In this document: piece after piece, positions 43,938 to 55,549 of the stretch | Layout: each line of letters starts with the position of its first letter | How positions within the stretch are numbered: position 1 is the stretch's first letter | From: Carettochelys insculpta | Taxonomy: Eukaryota; Chordata; Testudines; Carettochelyidae | NCBI RefSeq assembly: GCF_033958435.1 | Contig: NC_134160.1 | Location: 14,991,001-15,055,000, forward strand | Reading direction: 5' to 3' | Length of the DNA: 64,000 nucleotides | Program-made: the position numbers and the translations under genes | Notes under the pieces: generated by a model | What the model was told of the DNA's origin: nothing | What the model saw: the letters and a program-made list of their open reading frames with translations, nothing else | Databases searched by the model: none

Positions 43938-44648
43938 GGCTACGTCTACACGTGCAGCCAACATCGAAATAGCTTATTTCGATGTTGCGACATCGAAATA
44001 GGCTATTTCGATGAATAACGTCTACACGTCCTCCAGGGCCGGCAACGTCGATGTTCAACTTCGACGTTGCTCAGCCCAACATCGAAATAGGCACAGCGAG
44101 GGAACGTCTACACTTCAAAGTAGCACACATCGAAATAGGGATGCCAGGCACAGCTGCAGACAGGGTCACAGGGCGGACTCAACAGCAAGCCGCTCCCTTA
44201 AAGGGCCCCTCCCAGACACAGTTGCACTAAACAACACAAGATACACAGAGCTGACAACTGGTTGCAGACCCTGTGCCTGCAGCATAGATCCCCAGCTGCC
44301 GCAGAAGCAGCCAGAAGCCCTGGGCTAAGGGCTGCTGCCCACAGTGACCATAGAGCCCCGCAGGCGCTGGAGAGAGAGCATCTCTCAACCCCCCAGCTGA
44401 TGGCCGCCATGGAGGACCCAGCAATTTTGACGTTGCGGGACGCGGATCGTCTACACTGTCCCTACTTCGACGTTGAACGTCGAAGTAGGGCGCTATTCCT
44501 ATCTCCTCATGAGGTTAGCGGCTTCGACGTCTCGCCGCCTAACGTCGAAGTTAACTTCAAAATAGCGCCCGACGCGTGTAGACGTGACGGGCGCTATTTC
44601 GAAGTTGGTGCCGCTACTTCGAAGTAGCATGCACGTGTAGACGCAGCC
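43938..44648 (+). mobile_element. MITE e, 711 bp, young Harbinger derivative
   Basis: Ends are GGCTACGTCTACACGTGC and its inverse, with perfect TTA duplications at 43935-43937 and 44649-44651. The left arm is rich in 'atcgaaatag' and the right arm in 'cttcgacgtt' and 'acttcgaagt' palindromes. The middle has a 28-bp block (about 44186-44213) shared, inverted, with the Harbinger at 38607-38634, with one difference. A twin of the same length is at 55550. Frames such as 44262-44627 are open and shared with the twin but have no domain. Confidence 0.93.
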
Positions 44649-44689
44649 TTACAGACCACCACAGACAAAGGGAGCACACTGACACCATG

Positions 44690-45840
44690 GGGGTGAAATA
44701 ACCCAATTTGTCATCCTGGCAGAGTTCACTCTGCATATCAACAGAGATGCAGATACAATAGCCCCAAACTCATCTCCCCACTTGCCTCCCTAATACTGTC
44801 ACAGGCCATCTGTGGTCCAACCCATGCAGCCAATCACACCCTGAACTTGATTTTCAGCTTAGATATGAAGATCAAGGATGTCATAGCCAAGTCACCATCT
44901 TGGATTGAACATCTCCTCATTAAGGCAATGGTCAGAGCCTTCCAGGTTTTCCAGCTTCCCAGCAGCAAGAAAGACCATAAAGACAACAAATATTAGAACC
45001 TGATAAAAGACAGCAAAACTTCACCCACGAGATGAGGAGCTGAGGACCTACTGAACCTTTAGCACCGTACACCAGATGACTAAACGAGTGATAAACTAGC
45101 CCTGATGAGTCACCTGCATAGATCTCCTTACTTCCTGAAACCCTGCATCAGATGAAGAGAGGGCAGAAACTCAACCATCAATGGCAGAAAACAAAGGCTG
45201 ACACAGACAAGACAAAACATAATTAATTCCTCCAAACCTACACCGAGGCTGTATTGCAGGCCAAGAGAACTTTCCTATCAGCCTCAGCTGACACTGCCAA
45301 ATTGCAGCACTAGGAGTTATCCAGTGACATATACTACTTTGCTGGTCTTACATGTCTGCAACTTTCATAGGGACTGCTGCAAAGGACTTGGCCTGAAAGA
45401 TCCCAAACAAACAGAAAGGGTTCACAAATAGCCTGAATTGGCTCCTCCTGCACCCACCAATCAACAATCCCTCTGCATTCCTGGACCTCAGCGCATTCCT
45501 TCATCAAGAAGTTCTTCATCACCATAAAAGAGCCTTAATCCCAGACTTACGGATCTGCCTGTGATCCATACCTGGCTGGTGATAGTCCTGAGCAACTTGG
45601 GCCACCTCTGACCAAAAACGGTCAAAGGTCCTTTCAGAGCAACAGCTTTCCCTTTCTCCTTCAAACAAGCAATAGTGGAACCATACCTGAGGAGTCCTGC
45701 CCCGATTGGTTGGACCTAGACAACTATTGCCCACTGTCAAACTTGTCATTCCTGAACAGAATGCCAGCTACAAGCTCATCTCATTCAGGATATCTTTGGT
45801 CAGAAGTCAGTGATGTGGTGTCCTGACAGGTAGAATGCTC
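44690..45840 (+). pseudogene. L2/Rex1-like LINE remnant
   Basis: Plus-strand pieces suggest, in order, an endonuclease end (pieces like FVILGEF, INRDADT; about 44710-44760), a linker with MAENKG and DKT (about 45180-45220), and the reverse transcriptase front (LKQAIVEPYLRSP, about 45660-45710, then remains of the LDNYRPVSNL box). Many stops and shifts are present and neither end is defined. The order fits the L2/Rex1/CR1 supergroup, distinct from the CR1 copies here. It is old. Confidence 0.6.
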
Positions 45841-46472
45841 TGTTCAATGAAGATAACCATTTGGCTGTGTACATGTGCTCCTCTGTGTATGTTGCGCTGG
45901 CTCTGTGCAGGTAGTCCATTCAGCAGGCTCCAAGGGAGCCCCCAATGACCACAAAATCAGATAAGGATTGAAGGCACCGGGCCAGGTTTAGCTTCCCTGC
46001 ACCAGCTGTCTGCAGTTAGGCTAACACCTGCATGCTAGCTACAGTGGATTCAGCTCAGTCAGCGACCCGGGATTCATCACTGCTCCTAAGCCTGGACAAT
46101 GACAGCCACTCTAGAACGCTTTTATACACACATACAAACAAGTTACACATCACTCTTGATATATGAGGTTAACACCCTCTGACATACCTGGTGCCTCCCA
46201 CTACTCTAGTCATGGTGGTTCGATCAAAACATCCCTATCCACCATGCTGTCATTTTAGTCCCTGACCTGAACCTGGGTCAACATGTCCCTGTTTTCTGTG
46301 GGGAATGTATTTGTATCGTGAATGAATGCAGGAAAAGGGTTAAACCTTACTGAGACAACTCTCTGAAGTGGGTGATCGCATAGGCCAATGGGAGGAAGAA
46401 AGACATTTTGAATGAAGAACAATTGCAGTCTGAGGGGTGTTTTGTCTGTGTGGCTGATGCATGAGAGAGAGA
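45841..46472. other. Unassigned non-coding DNA
   Basis: No gene or repeat is recognised. Confidence 0.4.
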
Positions 46473-46667
46473 GGCTGGGTCTACGCTTGCACCCAACTTT
46501 GAAGGGGGCACATAAATCAGGGCCATGGGAGATTACTAATGAAGTGCTGTGGTGAACACACAGCACTTCATTAGGCTAATTTTCCCCCATGGCACCTTCG
46601 AAACTTCAAATTCCAAAGTGCTGGCATGCATGTAGCTGCAGGTACTTCCAAGTCCTTGTACTCCTCA
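46473..46667 (+). mobile_element. MITE f, left half, joined to gypsy LTR
   Basis: It begins GGCTGGGTCTACGCTTGC and proceeds 'tttgaagggggcac', 'aagtgctgtgg', 'cagcacttcattaggctaat', as in MITE d. It stops abruptly at about 46667, where gypsy LTR sequence begins. Confidence 0.7.
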
Positions 46668-47215
46668 TGGCCACCCGAGGAGCAGCCATGGCAACCGACC
46701 AGGCAGCCACAGCCACCGCCGCCCATGGAGCAGCAGTGACAATTATGGCAGCCCCCACGGGAGCAGCAGTCCACAGCAGGAGTGGCTGGAGGGGGCAAGG
46801 CCAGAGCTGAGGTGATGGATCACACCAGGAACAGGGTAGGAAGTAGCTCAGGGTGGGGAACTGAGACGGTAGCCCGTGAACTCAGCATGTTGGGGTGAGG
46901 ATCCCCACTGAGCTGAGGTCTGGGGTCATACACCCACCACGAATGGGGGCCCTGGGCTGGAGCGTGATGGAGTGGGTGGGCCCAAGCTCCCCTACCCCCA
47001 CCTCCCTATGAGCCTAAGGTAGGGAGGACCTAGGCCACAGAGGCCTGACTGGGCTTTGAGGCCTGCAAACTGTGAGTAGGCAGCAGAGGCCTGACTGGGG
47101 AGGTAGGACCCATGAAATGTGATGAGGCCACAGAGGCCTGAGTGGGCCATGGAGCCCTGAGAGTGATTCCAGGGCTCTCGAGAGCAAGGTGGGGTAGGAG
47201 ACCCTGCTGCAACTG
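46668..47215 (+). repeat. Gypsy 5' LTR, left side missing
   Basis: It aligns with the right two-thirds of the 3' LTR: 'gaggagcagccatggcaac', 'gtccacaacaggagtggctgg'-like, 'gatccccactgagctg', 'ccacagaggcctgactggg'. The part containing the TATA box is missing. A probable primer-binding region (TGGTGGAGAATGTGGGC, about 47214) follows its end. Confidence 0.8.
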
Positions 47216-47317
47216 GTGGAGAATGTGGGCATATTATTGACCCCCCCAGTACTAGGGGAAACGTGAGGGACCCAAAGTCAAGGCATCCAAAAAAACACAA
47301 AAACTGGGGGAGAATCC

Positions 47318-48415
47318 TTGGTTTTATTATTGAGTATTCCCCGTAGACAGACAAGGACACTGTTGGGAGGGACCCCCACTAAATTGTTCGAGTGGCTGAT
47401 GGATGACCAACAGAACCAGGCAGTCCAGCAGCTGCAACTGCAGAGTCAACTACTTCAAGCCCTGGCCAACCAGCAACAGGTGCAGGCTACTTGCCAACAG
47501 AAGCAGCAATAACAGCTGTTGAAAACACTCACTGACCAGTGACACACTCAGCAGGAGCACTTGATGCAGCACCTGGCCTCCCTGTGGAAGGCAGTGCCCC
47601 CAGCACCTCCAGGTACTGATGAAGGGGAGGCTGGGGAAGGACTGGCTGGGTTACCATTAAGGCTCACCAAGATGGGCCCCAATGATGAGCCCAAGGCCTA
47701 CCTGGTGACCTTCAAGCAGGTTGTGGTGGATGCAGGATGGCCCTCAGAGTATTGGGCCACCCTACTGGCACCCTACCTAAAGGGGTCAGCTCAGCTGGAG
47801 TATCAGAATATGGACCCCAGGAGGAGAGAGAGTACCCACAGGTGAAGACAGCCATCTTAGACCAGGCAGGGATAAGTGCAGAGGCATATCACCAATGACT
47901 AAGGCAGGAGAGGTACCCCCCGGGGTGAGGCCCCAGGCAGTAGCACAGAAGATCCAGGACCAGTGTTGGCATTTGCTGGAGCCAGATCGGAGGACAGCGG
48001 CACAGGTAGTGGAACTGGTAGCTTTGGAGCAGTTTGTGAAGATCTTGCCCCAAAGGGTGAAGGAATAGGTGCAACAACACTGACCTGAGACTCTGGCCTG
48101 GGCTGTTAGCCTAATGAAACATTACATGATGGCCAAAGAACTTCTGAAGGCTGATCCACGACCCCTTCAGGGGCCCCACGGGGAGTTGGACAAGACTGCC
48201 AGAGGGGGAGCCTTGTCATCCCTGGGCACCACCCAATCAAGTAGAAGCAGTCCGGTGAGAGGAACCCACCGAGAGGCCCCAGGTTGGGGAGCGGGGTGAT
48301 GGACCCAGCTGGAGAGCGAAGCACCCCCATCCCCGGGAGCCTCTACTGGCTGGCTCGAGCAGAGGCTGCTGTTGTGGGTGCAGTCAGGAGGGCCACTTCA
48401 AGAGGGACTGCCCTT
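47318..48415 (+). pseudogene. Ty3/gypsy gag (SCAN-related capsid, zinc knuckle), broken
   Basis: The first piece (47318-47512) is Gln-rich and coiled-coil-like. The next (47561-47845) has the capsid core: LTKMGPNDEPKAYLVTF, AGWPSEYWATLLAPYLKG and YQNM. This type of capsid is the known source of the vertebrate SCAN domain. A CCHC knuckle (CX2CX4HX4C) is encoded at about 48370-48411 (CCGCSQEGHFKRDC). Stops and shifts lie between pieces, for example at 47510 and 47845. The product would have formed virus-like particles inside the cell. Confidence 0.85.
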
Positions 48416-50440
48416 TCATGGACTGCAGTTTTGGGAAAGTATTGGTGGCGGGGTCCTGGGCCCAGACCAGGAACCACTCCCAGATCATGGTCCTGGTGAA
48501 GGTAGTGGGAGGCAGACCCTGGCCTTGGTAGACTCTGGATATAGTCAAACCATAAGCGGGAGGAACTGGCTGCTGGGTTCACCCAGGGGGACACTACAGT
48601 GCACTTACAATGCATACACAGGGATGTGAGGGCATATCCCATGGCCATGGTGTTACTGGTGTTGGGGGTATATGAGCACTGTCAAACCATGGTAATGGTC
48701 CTGAGGCTGGCATACCTGGTAGTGCTAGGCTGGGACTGGCCCCACTTCGCAGACCTTCTGCAAAGCAAAGCCCTGAGGATCTGCCAAGGTAGGAAACCCC
48801 ACCCAATGCAAATGGGGCTGATCAGCCAGGAGCCTGTGGAGGACCCTGAAAAGGGAACCTCAGAGAACCCCAGGGGACTGGGGGGCCCTTGGCCCAGGGG
48901 CCCCCTCCTCCTATTGACCTCCAGCAAACAGGCACTGACCTGGAAGGGGATTTCCTCCAAGAACAATGGGATGACGTGACTCTCAGCCGCATCTGGGAGC
49001 AGGCAGTGGGACTTAGCCTGGAGGAGGTCCCCCCGCAGCACGGGATGCAGAGGTCCCAGTTTGAGATCAGAAACGACCTGCTATATCAGATAGTGAAGGA
49101 CCCACAAATGAAGGAGGACATTCACAAGCTGCTGGTATCCCAGCGATTCCACAAGACCAGGAGATGCTGGAACCCCAGTCCATAGATCTGGGACCCAACT
49201 TAGGATGAGGACAGTGAAAACAACTGCTGGAAGTTATTGCCCAGTTCCCGCAGGTCTTGTCGGCTAAGACAGATAGGACCAATTTAACCAGCCATCACAT
49301 TGCTACCACCCTGGGCCAAAAGGTGAGAGAGAACCACTGCCCCCTCCCTAGAAAGATGTGGAGCACTGTGAAGGAGGAGTTGGATAAAATGCTGGTGCTG
49401 GGAGTGGTCGAAGAGTCAAACAGTGAATGGCGCAGCCCCATCATTTTGGTCCCCAAACCCAACAGTGTGGTGAGGTTCTGTGTGGGTTTCTGCAAAGTAA
49501 ATGCCACCTCAAGGTTTGATTCTCCATCCCTCGAGGTTTTTAAGTCCCAGCTTGACAAGGTCCTGGCTGGGATGACTTAGATGGGGTTGATCCTGCTTGA
49601 AGCTGGGGGCTGGACTAGATGACCTCCTGAGGTCCCTTCCAGCCCTATGATTCTATGAACACCTGTACCACTTGGAAAAGGTGCTATGTGCATGGGGGAA
49701 AGCTGGATTGACAGTGAACCCCACCAAGTGCCACAGCTAGGATATACAGTAGGGAAGGGGAAAGTACAGCCCTTGATTGACAAGGTGCAGGCCCTCCAGG
49801 ACTGCCCCAGGCCCACCAAGAAGCATCGGGTATGGCAGTTCCTGGGTCTGGTGGAATATTACTGGTGATTTATCCCTAATTTTTCCACTTTAGCAGCACT
49901 GCTGACAGATTTGACCAAGAACCAATGACCCTGATGAATGGAGTGGTCAGAGGGGTGTGAGGCCACCTTCCAAGCACTAAGGGACCAGCTAGCCTGGGTA
50001 CCTGTCCTCACACAGCCAGATTTTGACAAGCCATTCATCCTACAGACAGACGCCTCTGAGGTAGGCCGGGGGGCACTGCTGTCCCAGGAAGTAGATGGCA
50101 TGGAGCCCCCTATCCTCTACCTGTGCCTCAAGCTGTTCACCCGTGAGACCAGGTACTCCACAATAGAAAGGGAAGCATTGGCGGTAAAATGGGCCATCAA
50201 AGCCCTCAGCTGTTATCTATTAGACAACACTTTTATCCTGGTAACAGATCATGCACCCCTTAAATGGCAACGAACAATGAAAGACTCAAATGTGCGAGTT
50301 ATGCGCTGGTATTTATCCCTGCAGCCATATGCATTTCAGGTAGCACAACGATCAGGGAAGGTGCGCCTAAATGCAGACTTCTTTTCCTGCCTCAACACGA
50401 ATGAAGAGAGGAAGGAGCAATCTCCGGACACTCTCTTAGG
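48416..50440 (+). pseudogene. Ty3/gypsy pol: protease, reverse transcriptase, RNase H; no integrase
   Basis: A protease-like ALVDSGYSQT (about 48510-48540) is followed by reverse transcriptase front sequence (49257-49513: PLPRKMWSTV, GVVEESNSEWRSPI, LVPKPNSVV). Then a CR1 tail (49514-49660) stands where the catalytic YxDD part should be. After it the end of the polymerase resumes (GKAGLTVNP), then VQALQDCPRPT and a long RNase H frame (49938-50450): PFILQTDASEVG, YSTIEREALAVKW, TDHAPLKW and NADFFS. A polypurine tract (about 50440) and the LTR start follow at once, so no integrase is encoded. Stops in the protease and connection regions add to the inactivation. Confidence 0.87.
49514..49660 (+). 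mobile_element. CR1 3' tail within gypsy pol
   Basis: The sense CR1 tail 'gattctccatccctcgagg', 'agcttgacaaggtcctggc' and 'ccagccctatgattctatg' is complete at its 3' end. The gypsy polymerase segment expected here (about 100 residues) is missing, so the insertion came with or after a deletion. Confidence 0.9.
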
Positions 50441-50450
50441 TGGGAGGGTG

Positions 50451-51085
50451 TGTGACAGGGTGTACCAACCACATACTGAGCAGGGAGTTGAGAGCCACAC
50501 CTATTGGACAGAAAAGGTCCTGCCCCAAGGCCCTGCTGGGCATGCTGCAGTTGCAGGCAAGGTATAAAGCCTGGAGAACCCTGGCAGTTGGGGCTAACCA
50601 GCAGCCGGGAAGGAGGTCCTGCAGAGGCCTGGGAGCCAGAGCCACCCAAGGAGCAGCCATGGCAACTGACCAGGAGGCAGCAGCTGCTGCTGCCACAGCC
50701 ACAGCCACCTGTGGAGCAGCAGCGACAGTGGTGTCAGCCCCCACCAAAGCAGCAGTCCACAACAGGAGTGGCTGGAGGGGGCAAGGCCAGAGCAGAGGCA
50801 ACGAACTACACCAGGAACGAGGTAGGAAGTAGCCCAGGGCAGGGGAATCGAGAAGGTGACCCATGAACTCAGGGTTTTGCAGTGAGGATCCCCACTGAGC
50901 TGGGGTCTCACTCCCACCACCAACAAGGCCCTGGGCTGGCACTTGGTGGAGTGGCCAGGCCCAAACTCCCCTACCCCCACCACTCTGTGAGCCTCAGGCA
51001 GGAAGGACTGAGGCCACAGAGGCCTGACTGGGCCGTAAGGCCTGCAGACTGTGACTATGAAGTGTGGTAGCAGAGGACTGAGGGC
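50451..51085 (+). repeat. Gypsy 3' LTR
   Basis: It starts TGTGACAGGGTGTACC after the purine-rich AGGTGGGAGGGTG. A TATA box 'ggtataaag' is at about 50571. The region from 'aaggagcagccatggc' to 'gcctgactgggcc' is shared with the 5' LTR. The right boundary near 51085 is set by loss of similarity and is approximate. Confidence 0.8.
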
Positions 51086-51994
51086 GCCACAGCAGATCTC
51101 TTCCCTCATGAGATACCCCATATGGGTTCCAGTGTGTCATCAAACAGCTACAACCCACTCTGGATGGGGACTAAAGCTAAAGAAATCTTTTCTGAACCCC
51201 TTCTTCTGGCCTGCAAACAGCGCCTCACCCTCCAGCCCATCTCGCCAAGTTCCGCAACAGAAGCAAACTGCTGCCCAGAGACCAGCCTGCAGCAACATAA
51301 AGCAGCACCCTCCCTGCCAGAACAAGAGACATACAACCTGCAGGTGCATCTCCACTGCTGCAGTGATGAACACCACCCACAACACGCCGTTCAGAGCCTC
51401 GGGTCCTACACATGCCCATCAATCACGCGGTGTACTTCACCCAGTGCCTGAACCCAACAGTCATGGTAAAATGACAGACGAAAGCACCGATCCTCAGCAG
51501 GTGAATACTTCCCAAAGCAATAGCTCTGAGTCTCATCCCCAATTCCTGAATACAGGGCTGCCAATCAGGAAGGGGCTGGCAAAGGGGACAGCAGCCCTGG
51601 GGCTTGGTGATTTAAAAGGCTGTGAGGCTCCTGGCCACTGCTACTAAAACAGCAGCAGCAGGTGGAGACACTGGATCTGTAAATCATGGCCAGAGAGCCA
51701 GAGAGCGTGGGCCAGACAGCGCAGAAGAACTGGCTGGGGGAGGCTGCTGCTGAACCTGCCCTTCTACCCAGGGCCCCTCCCCTTTTGGTGGCTGAGAGCC
51801 ACCTCCCACCTTGCCCAGGGACCAGCAATTCTGTTGGCAGCTCTGCTTGCACAGCACTTTCAAAAGACGAATATGAGCCTGTCAGTTCATAACTTTGCTA
51901 GAAACTAGACAGACTCACAAATAGGAAGGTGCCAAGAAGATGTCCTACTCGTTATTGAGTCACTGCCAAGAGAGTCACTAGAAACTATGGACTC
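51086..51994. other. Unassigned non-coding DNA
   Basis: No gene or repeat is recognised. Short open frames on both strands lack domain signatures. Confidence 0.4.
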
Positions 51995-52247
51995 AAGGGA
52001 GACATGGGATTTAGGCTCTTTACAACAATCTGCAACCCTCTCACACCCCAGTTTTTGTTTTATGACAGGTCACTTCACCTTGAACGGTCTCTCACAATAG
52101 CTACTTATGCTGAACAATGTATTCCAACTTTGTATTTAGCTGTGACACTGAGTAGCATCTACAGACCTGAAGAAGAGCTTCGGGTGAACTTGTCTCTGTC
52201 ACCAACAGAAGTGGGTTCAATAAAACCTCACCCAACTTATCTCTGAG
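51995..52247 (+). mobile_element. Penelope-like tail, third subfamily
   Basis: The order 'ggtcacttcaccttgaacgg', 'cttatgctgaacaatg', 'ttgtatttagctgtgacac', 'agacctgaagaagagctt', 'caccaacagaagtgggttc' and 'aataaaacctcacc' matches a common sauropsid Penelope tail. The hammerhead GAAA box is lost in this copy. Confidence 0.7.
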
Positions 52248-53515
52248 ATATAAAAGGATGATGCTCCATTAGAGTCTGTTCTCAGGCACAGTTTAGCCCT
52301 GCATCCGGGATTCATCATACAAGCAGATTCTGCTAGTGTCATAGCCAATACCATCCCACAGCTGTTCCATCCTGGCCCATGCTTAGGGCTCCTAGACTCT
52401 GGTAATCAATAATAATAATTCCCTTTGTCTGACCAATATGGGCAGGGGGCAAACAGTGTGCACTGGTGATACGGGTGTCAGCTCCTGACAAGCCTTACTC
52501 AGGCAAGCACAGGAGAGATGGTGTGGAAGGCAGGAAACCAGAGCAGAGAATGCTAATGCAAGAGCTGTCAAGGGGCCTGGATTTTAAATGACGTGAATTC
52601 TGGAATCATCCAAATGTCAGGCAGCACAAGATAGGTTCTGACAAGATTGTCTGAGAGGCCCATCCAGGGCAGGAGGACTAGAGCAGGTTTCCATAAAAGC
52701 AGCCAACTCTATGTGTCAGGTAGACAGGAGATCAGGCCATGCCATCTGCCTGCTTCCAGCACCCTTGGGCCATGCCAGTAAAGCTGCATGTGTTGGAAAG
52801 GGCATGGGGCGCCAGCTGCTGGCACCCCGGAGTGTGCAAAGGAAGGCAGACACGGTTAATGCGCCCGAGAGACACCTGCAGCAAGACATGTTATGCAGGA
52901 ACTTGCTGACGGCATCAGCAGGAGCATTGCCAGCAAAGGGACTCCCATCCTTTGAGCAAGCACACAGGTAACATGCCGTGGTCAACTGCAAATTTGATCA
53001 GAGTGGAAGGAAATCTGAGAGACAATGTGCTGATCTCAGCAAGGGAATGCTGATTTTCTTATTGCTGCAGAGGAAGCTGAAAGGTCATGCATGGCCAACC
53101 TGGCTCAAGCAGCTCAGCTCTCCATCAAGAATACATATTTAGTGCTTTCAGGATCAGCAGGATGATCCAAAATCCTTTGAAGCCAATGGGGGTCTTCTGC
53201 ACTATGACCTAGAAGGAGGAACCTAGTTCGTGGAAGCGAGGTCCACAAGTGCTAGAGGAGGAGCAGTCTCAGCTCCCAACAGCTTTCAACAGCATGAACA
53301 GGGGCCTCAAAATCCTGCATGACACCACATACCTTCCCTGTGACTCTCCCAAGAGGATCCCACTTTTCTTTCAGCTGACAGGGCTGTTAAAGACTTCACC
53401 TGGGCTACATCTTCCTACCACAGCTGGTAGAACGTCTGACCTTGTAGCCTCTTTGGCCCACCGGCTTAAGTCTCTGAGTGCTTCCCAAGTACTAAAGAAT
53501 TTACCTTGCAGCATG
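52248..53515. other. Unassigned non-coding DNA
   Basis: No gene, RNA or repeat is recognised. Confidence 0.4.
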
Positions 53516-53640
53516 CCCGTGTCAAGGGAAGTGTTATCCTCACTTTGCATATGAGGAAGCTGAGGCACAGAATGGTGTAATTTACTCCAGGCTGCAGAGT
53601 GAGTCTGTGGCAAAGCCAAGGATAGAACCCAGCTGTTGTG
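53516..53640 (+). mobile_element. MIR SINE, sense
   Basis: 'atatgaggaagctgaggcac', 'gaatggtgtaatttactcc', 'gagtgagtctgtggcaaagcc' and 'ggatagaacccag' follow the MIR core order closely. This is the clearest MIR in the window. Confidence 0.85.
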
Positions 53641-55546
53641 TATTTTTCTGTTTACACAATAAAAGTAAGAACCACACAGGCATGGTGGGATCCAACTAAC
53701 CTGCTTAACTAAACAACTAATATGCACAGCTTGGCTCCTAATCCATCCCTCTGCTCCTGCAGGGCTCTGGTGGCATCTGACACTTAGAACACAGGGAGCA
53801 CCATGAAAAGGCTCCTGCAGTACTTAAAAGGCTACCCAGTTCCTGGGGATTGCACCAGGGTTCCCAGTTCTTGAGCTAGTGATGGGTTCCTTCCATTTAC
53901 TTAAACTGCTTCCCGATTTCAAGAGGGCTGCTCACAGAGCTGTGGAGCTACTCCCTTCAACGAGGCTGGCAGGAACGAGCTGCTGGGTCTCTAATCGCAA
54001 ATGGCTTTTTCTTCATTTTCCAGGACCACCCATGGCACCTTGACCCACACAACGTGGGTTCGGAGTGGGCAGGGTTGGTCAGCACACCACGGCCTGGGTC
54101 AATGCTGTCCTCTGAGGTGAACCCAGGTCAGCTCTGTTTAGGTCTCAGCCCCCTGCACCAGCGTTTGGGCTCAATCTGCAGCTTTGCTCCACCAGGCAGG
54201 AGTTGTTGGCTCAGGCCCTTTCACACCAGCAAGCTGGCTGAGTGACAGCAGAGGCTGGAAGCACAGGCCTGGGGCCAGGCTCTTCCACAAGGGACAGAGT
54301 TTGGAACCAGACATCAAAAGCTATGAAGGGAAGCAGAATGAGGAACGGGGGCCCCACCCTGGCCAATGGCTGCACCTGGTCCTGGCAGAGGGAGCTCACT
54401 CCACTTCCCAAGCAGCCCATTCACGCTGCGCCAGGGGAAGGGAAAGCCAGGCTGATCTTAACCCCTTGTTTGCTGAGGTCCCAGAAGCACCGCAGGCCAG
54501 TGGATCAGGTAACTGGCTGGATGCAATGAACACTCTTCATCCCCCAGACCCATTTGTCCTCCACCTGTGGGACAAAACCAGGCCCCTTCCTTCCCCACCC
54601 CAAGCTCTGGGTGAGCGGTGCAGTGCTGAGCCCTCACACGTAAATGCTTCCGCCTTTGTTGATTTTCTGCTGCTCCACAATGGGCAGGCTTGTGTCATAC
54701 AGAAATCCACTCGCACAAGCCCAGCTCCTCAAGCCCTCTGAGCTGAACTAATGGATGTCACCATTAGCTGAGCGCTCATAGCACTCACCCCCCTACAGCT
54801 TAGCCTCTCTCACCATGTATGAGAACTGCAGCCTGGGAGCAGCTACCTCAGCACACGTGGCCAGCTCTTGTCACTGGAGCTCCAGCACCCGGGCTGGCGC
54901 TGAGATGTCACTGTGGATTCCCACCAAGAACATCTCAGCTCCCTGGGGCTAACTGATCTGAGGAAACCCAGAGGCCCCAGCAGTTTACCTGCAGGGGGCC
55001 AAAGAGCCAGTGGAACAGATGCCTGGGCCTGTTCCCTGTGACGCTGTAGAGGGGTGGTGATTACATCCAGCTTGTGTTTTTATTTTTTAATTTTTTTAAA
55101 TTTTTCATTGCCTCAGTCTTCCTGCAGCTTGGAGGGCCATGACTCTGCCACAGGTCTGGATCTGCTTACTCTCTCTGCAGTGCATACTTCAGAGGGAGGC
55201 AGCAGAGTGCCACGGTGAATCAGGTGGGAGAGCCAATAGGCCAGAAATGCCCCAGCTTCCCTATGGCATTAAGGTCACTTGTGTTAATAAAGGGCAAAAT
55301 ATAACATGGATGAACAGCAAGTCCTGCCCTGAGTTCACATGCAGCCAGGAGAAACGCGCAGGCTCAAGGCTGTGACAGTTAAAGGTCAGGCAGCAAGATA
55401 TAGCCTAAAGCTAGGACACTGGCACTGAGAGGTTCAGTGTCCCCCTTTCCCATGGAAACCAAAGGAGCTGTTGGCACCTCTGAAGGCAAGGCTTTAGGTT
55501 ACAGAGCTTGCACAGAAGCCTTAGGAAGGGACATGACCAAGATGAC
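53641..55546. other. Unassigned non-coding DNA
   Basis: No gene is recognised. The longest open frame (54184-54741) has no family signature. A T/A-rich run at 55076-55106 is low complexity. Confidence 0.4.
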
Positions 55547-55549
55547 AAA

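Noticed and set aside
44262..44627. 121-codon frame in MITE e, shared with MITE g
   Set aside because: Two young copies of one element would share open frames by descent. No domain is recognisable, and the right arm palindromes are read through.
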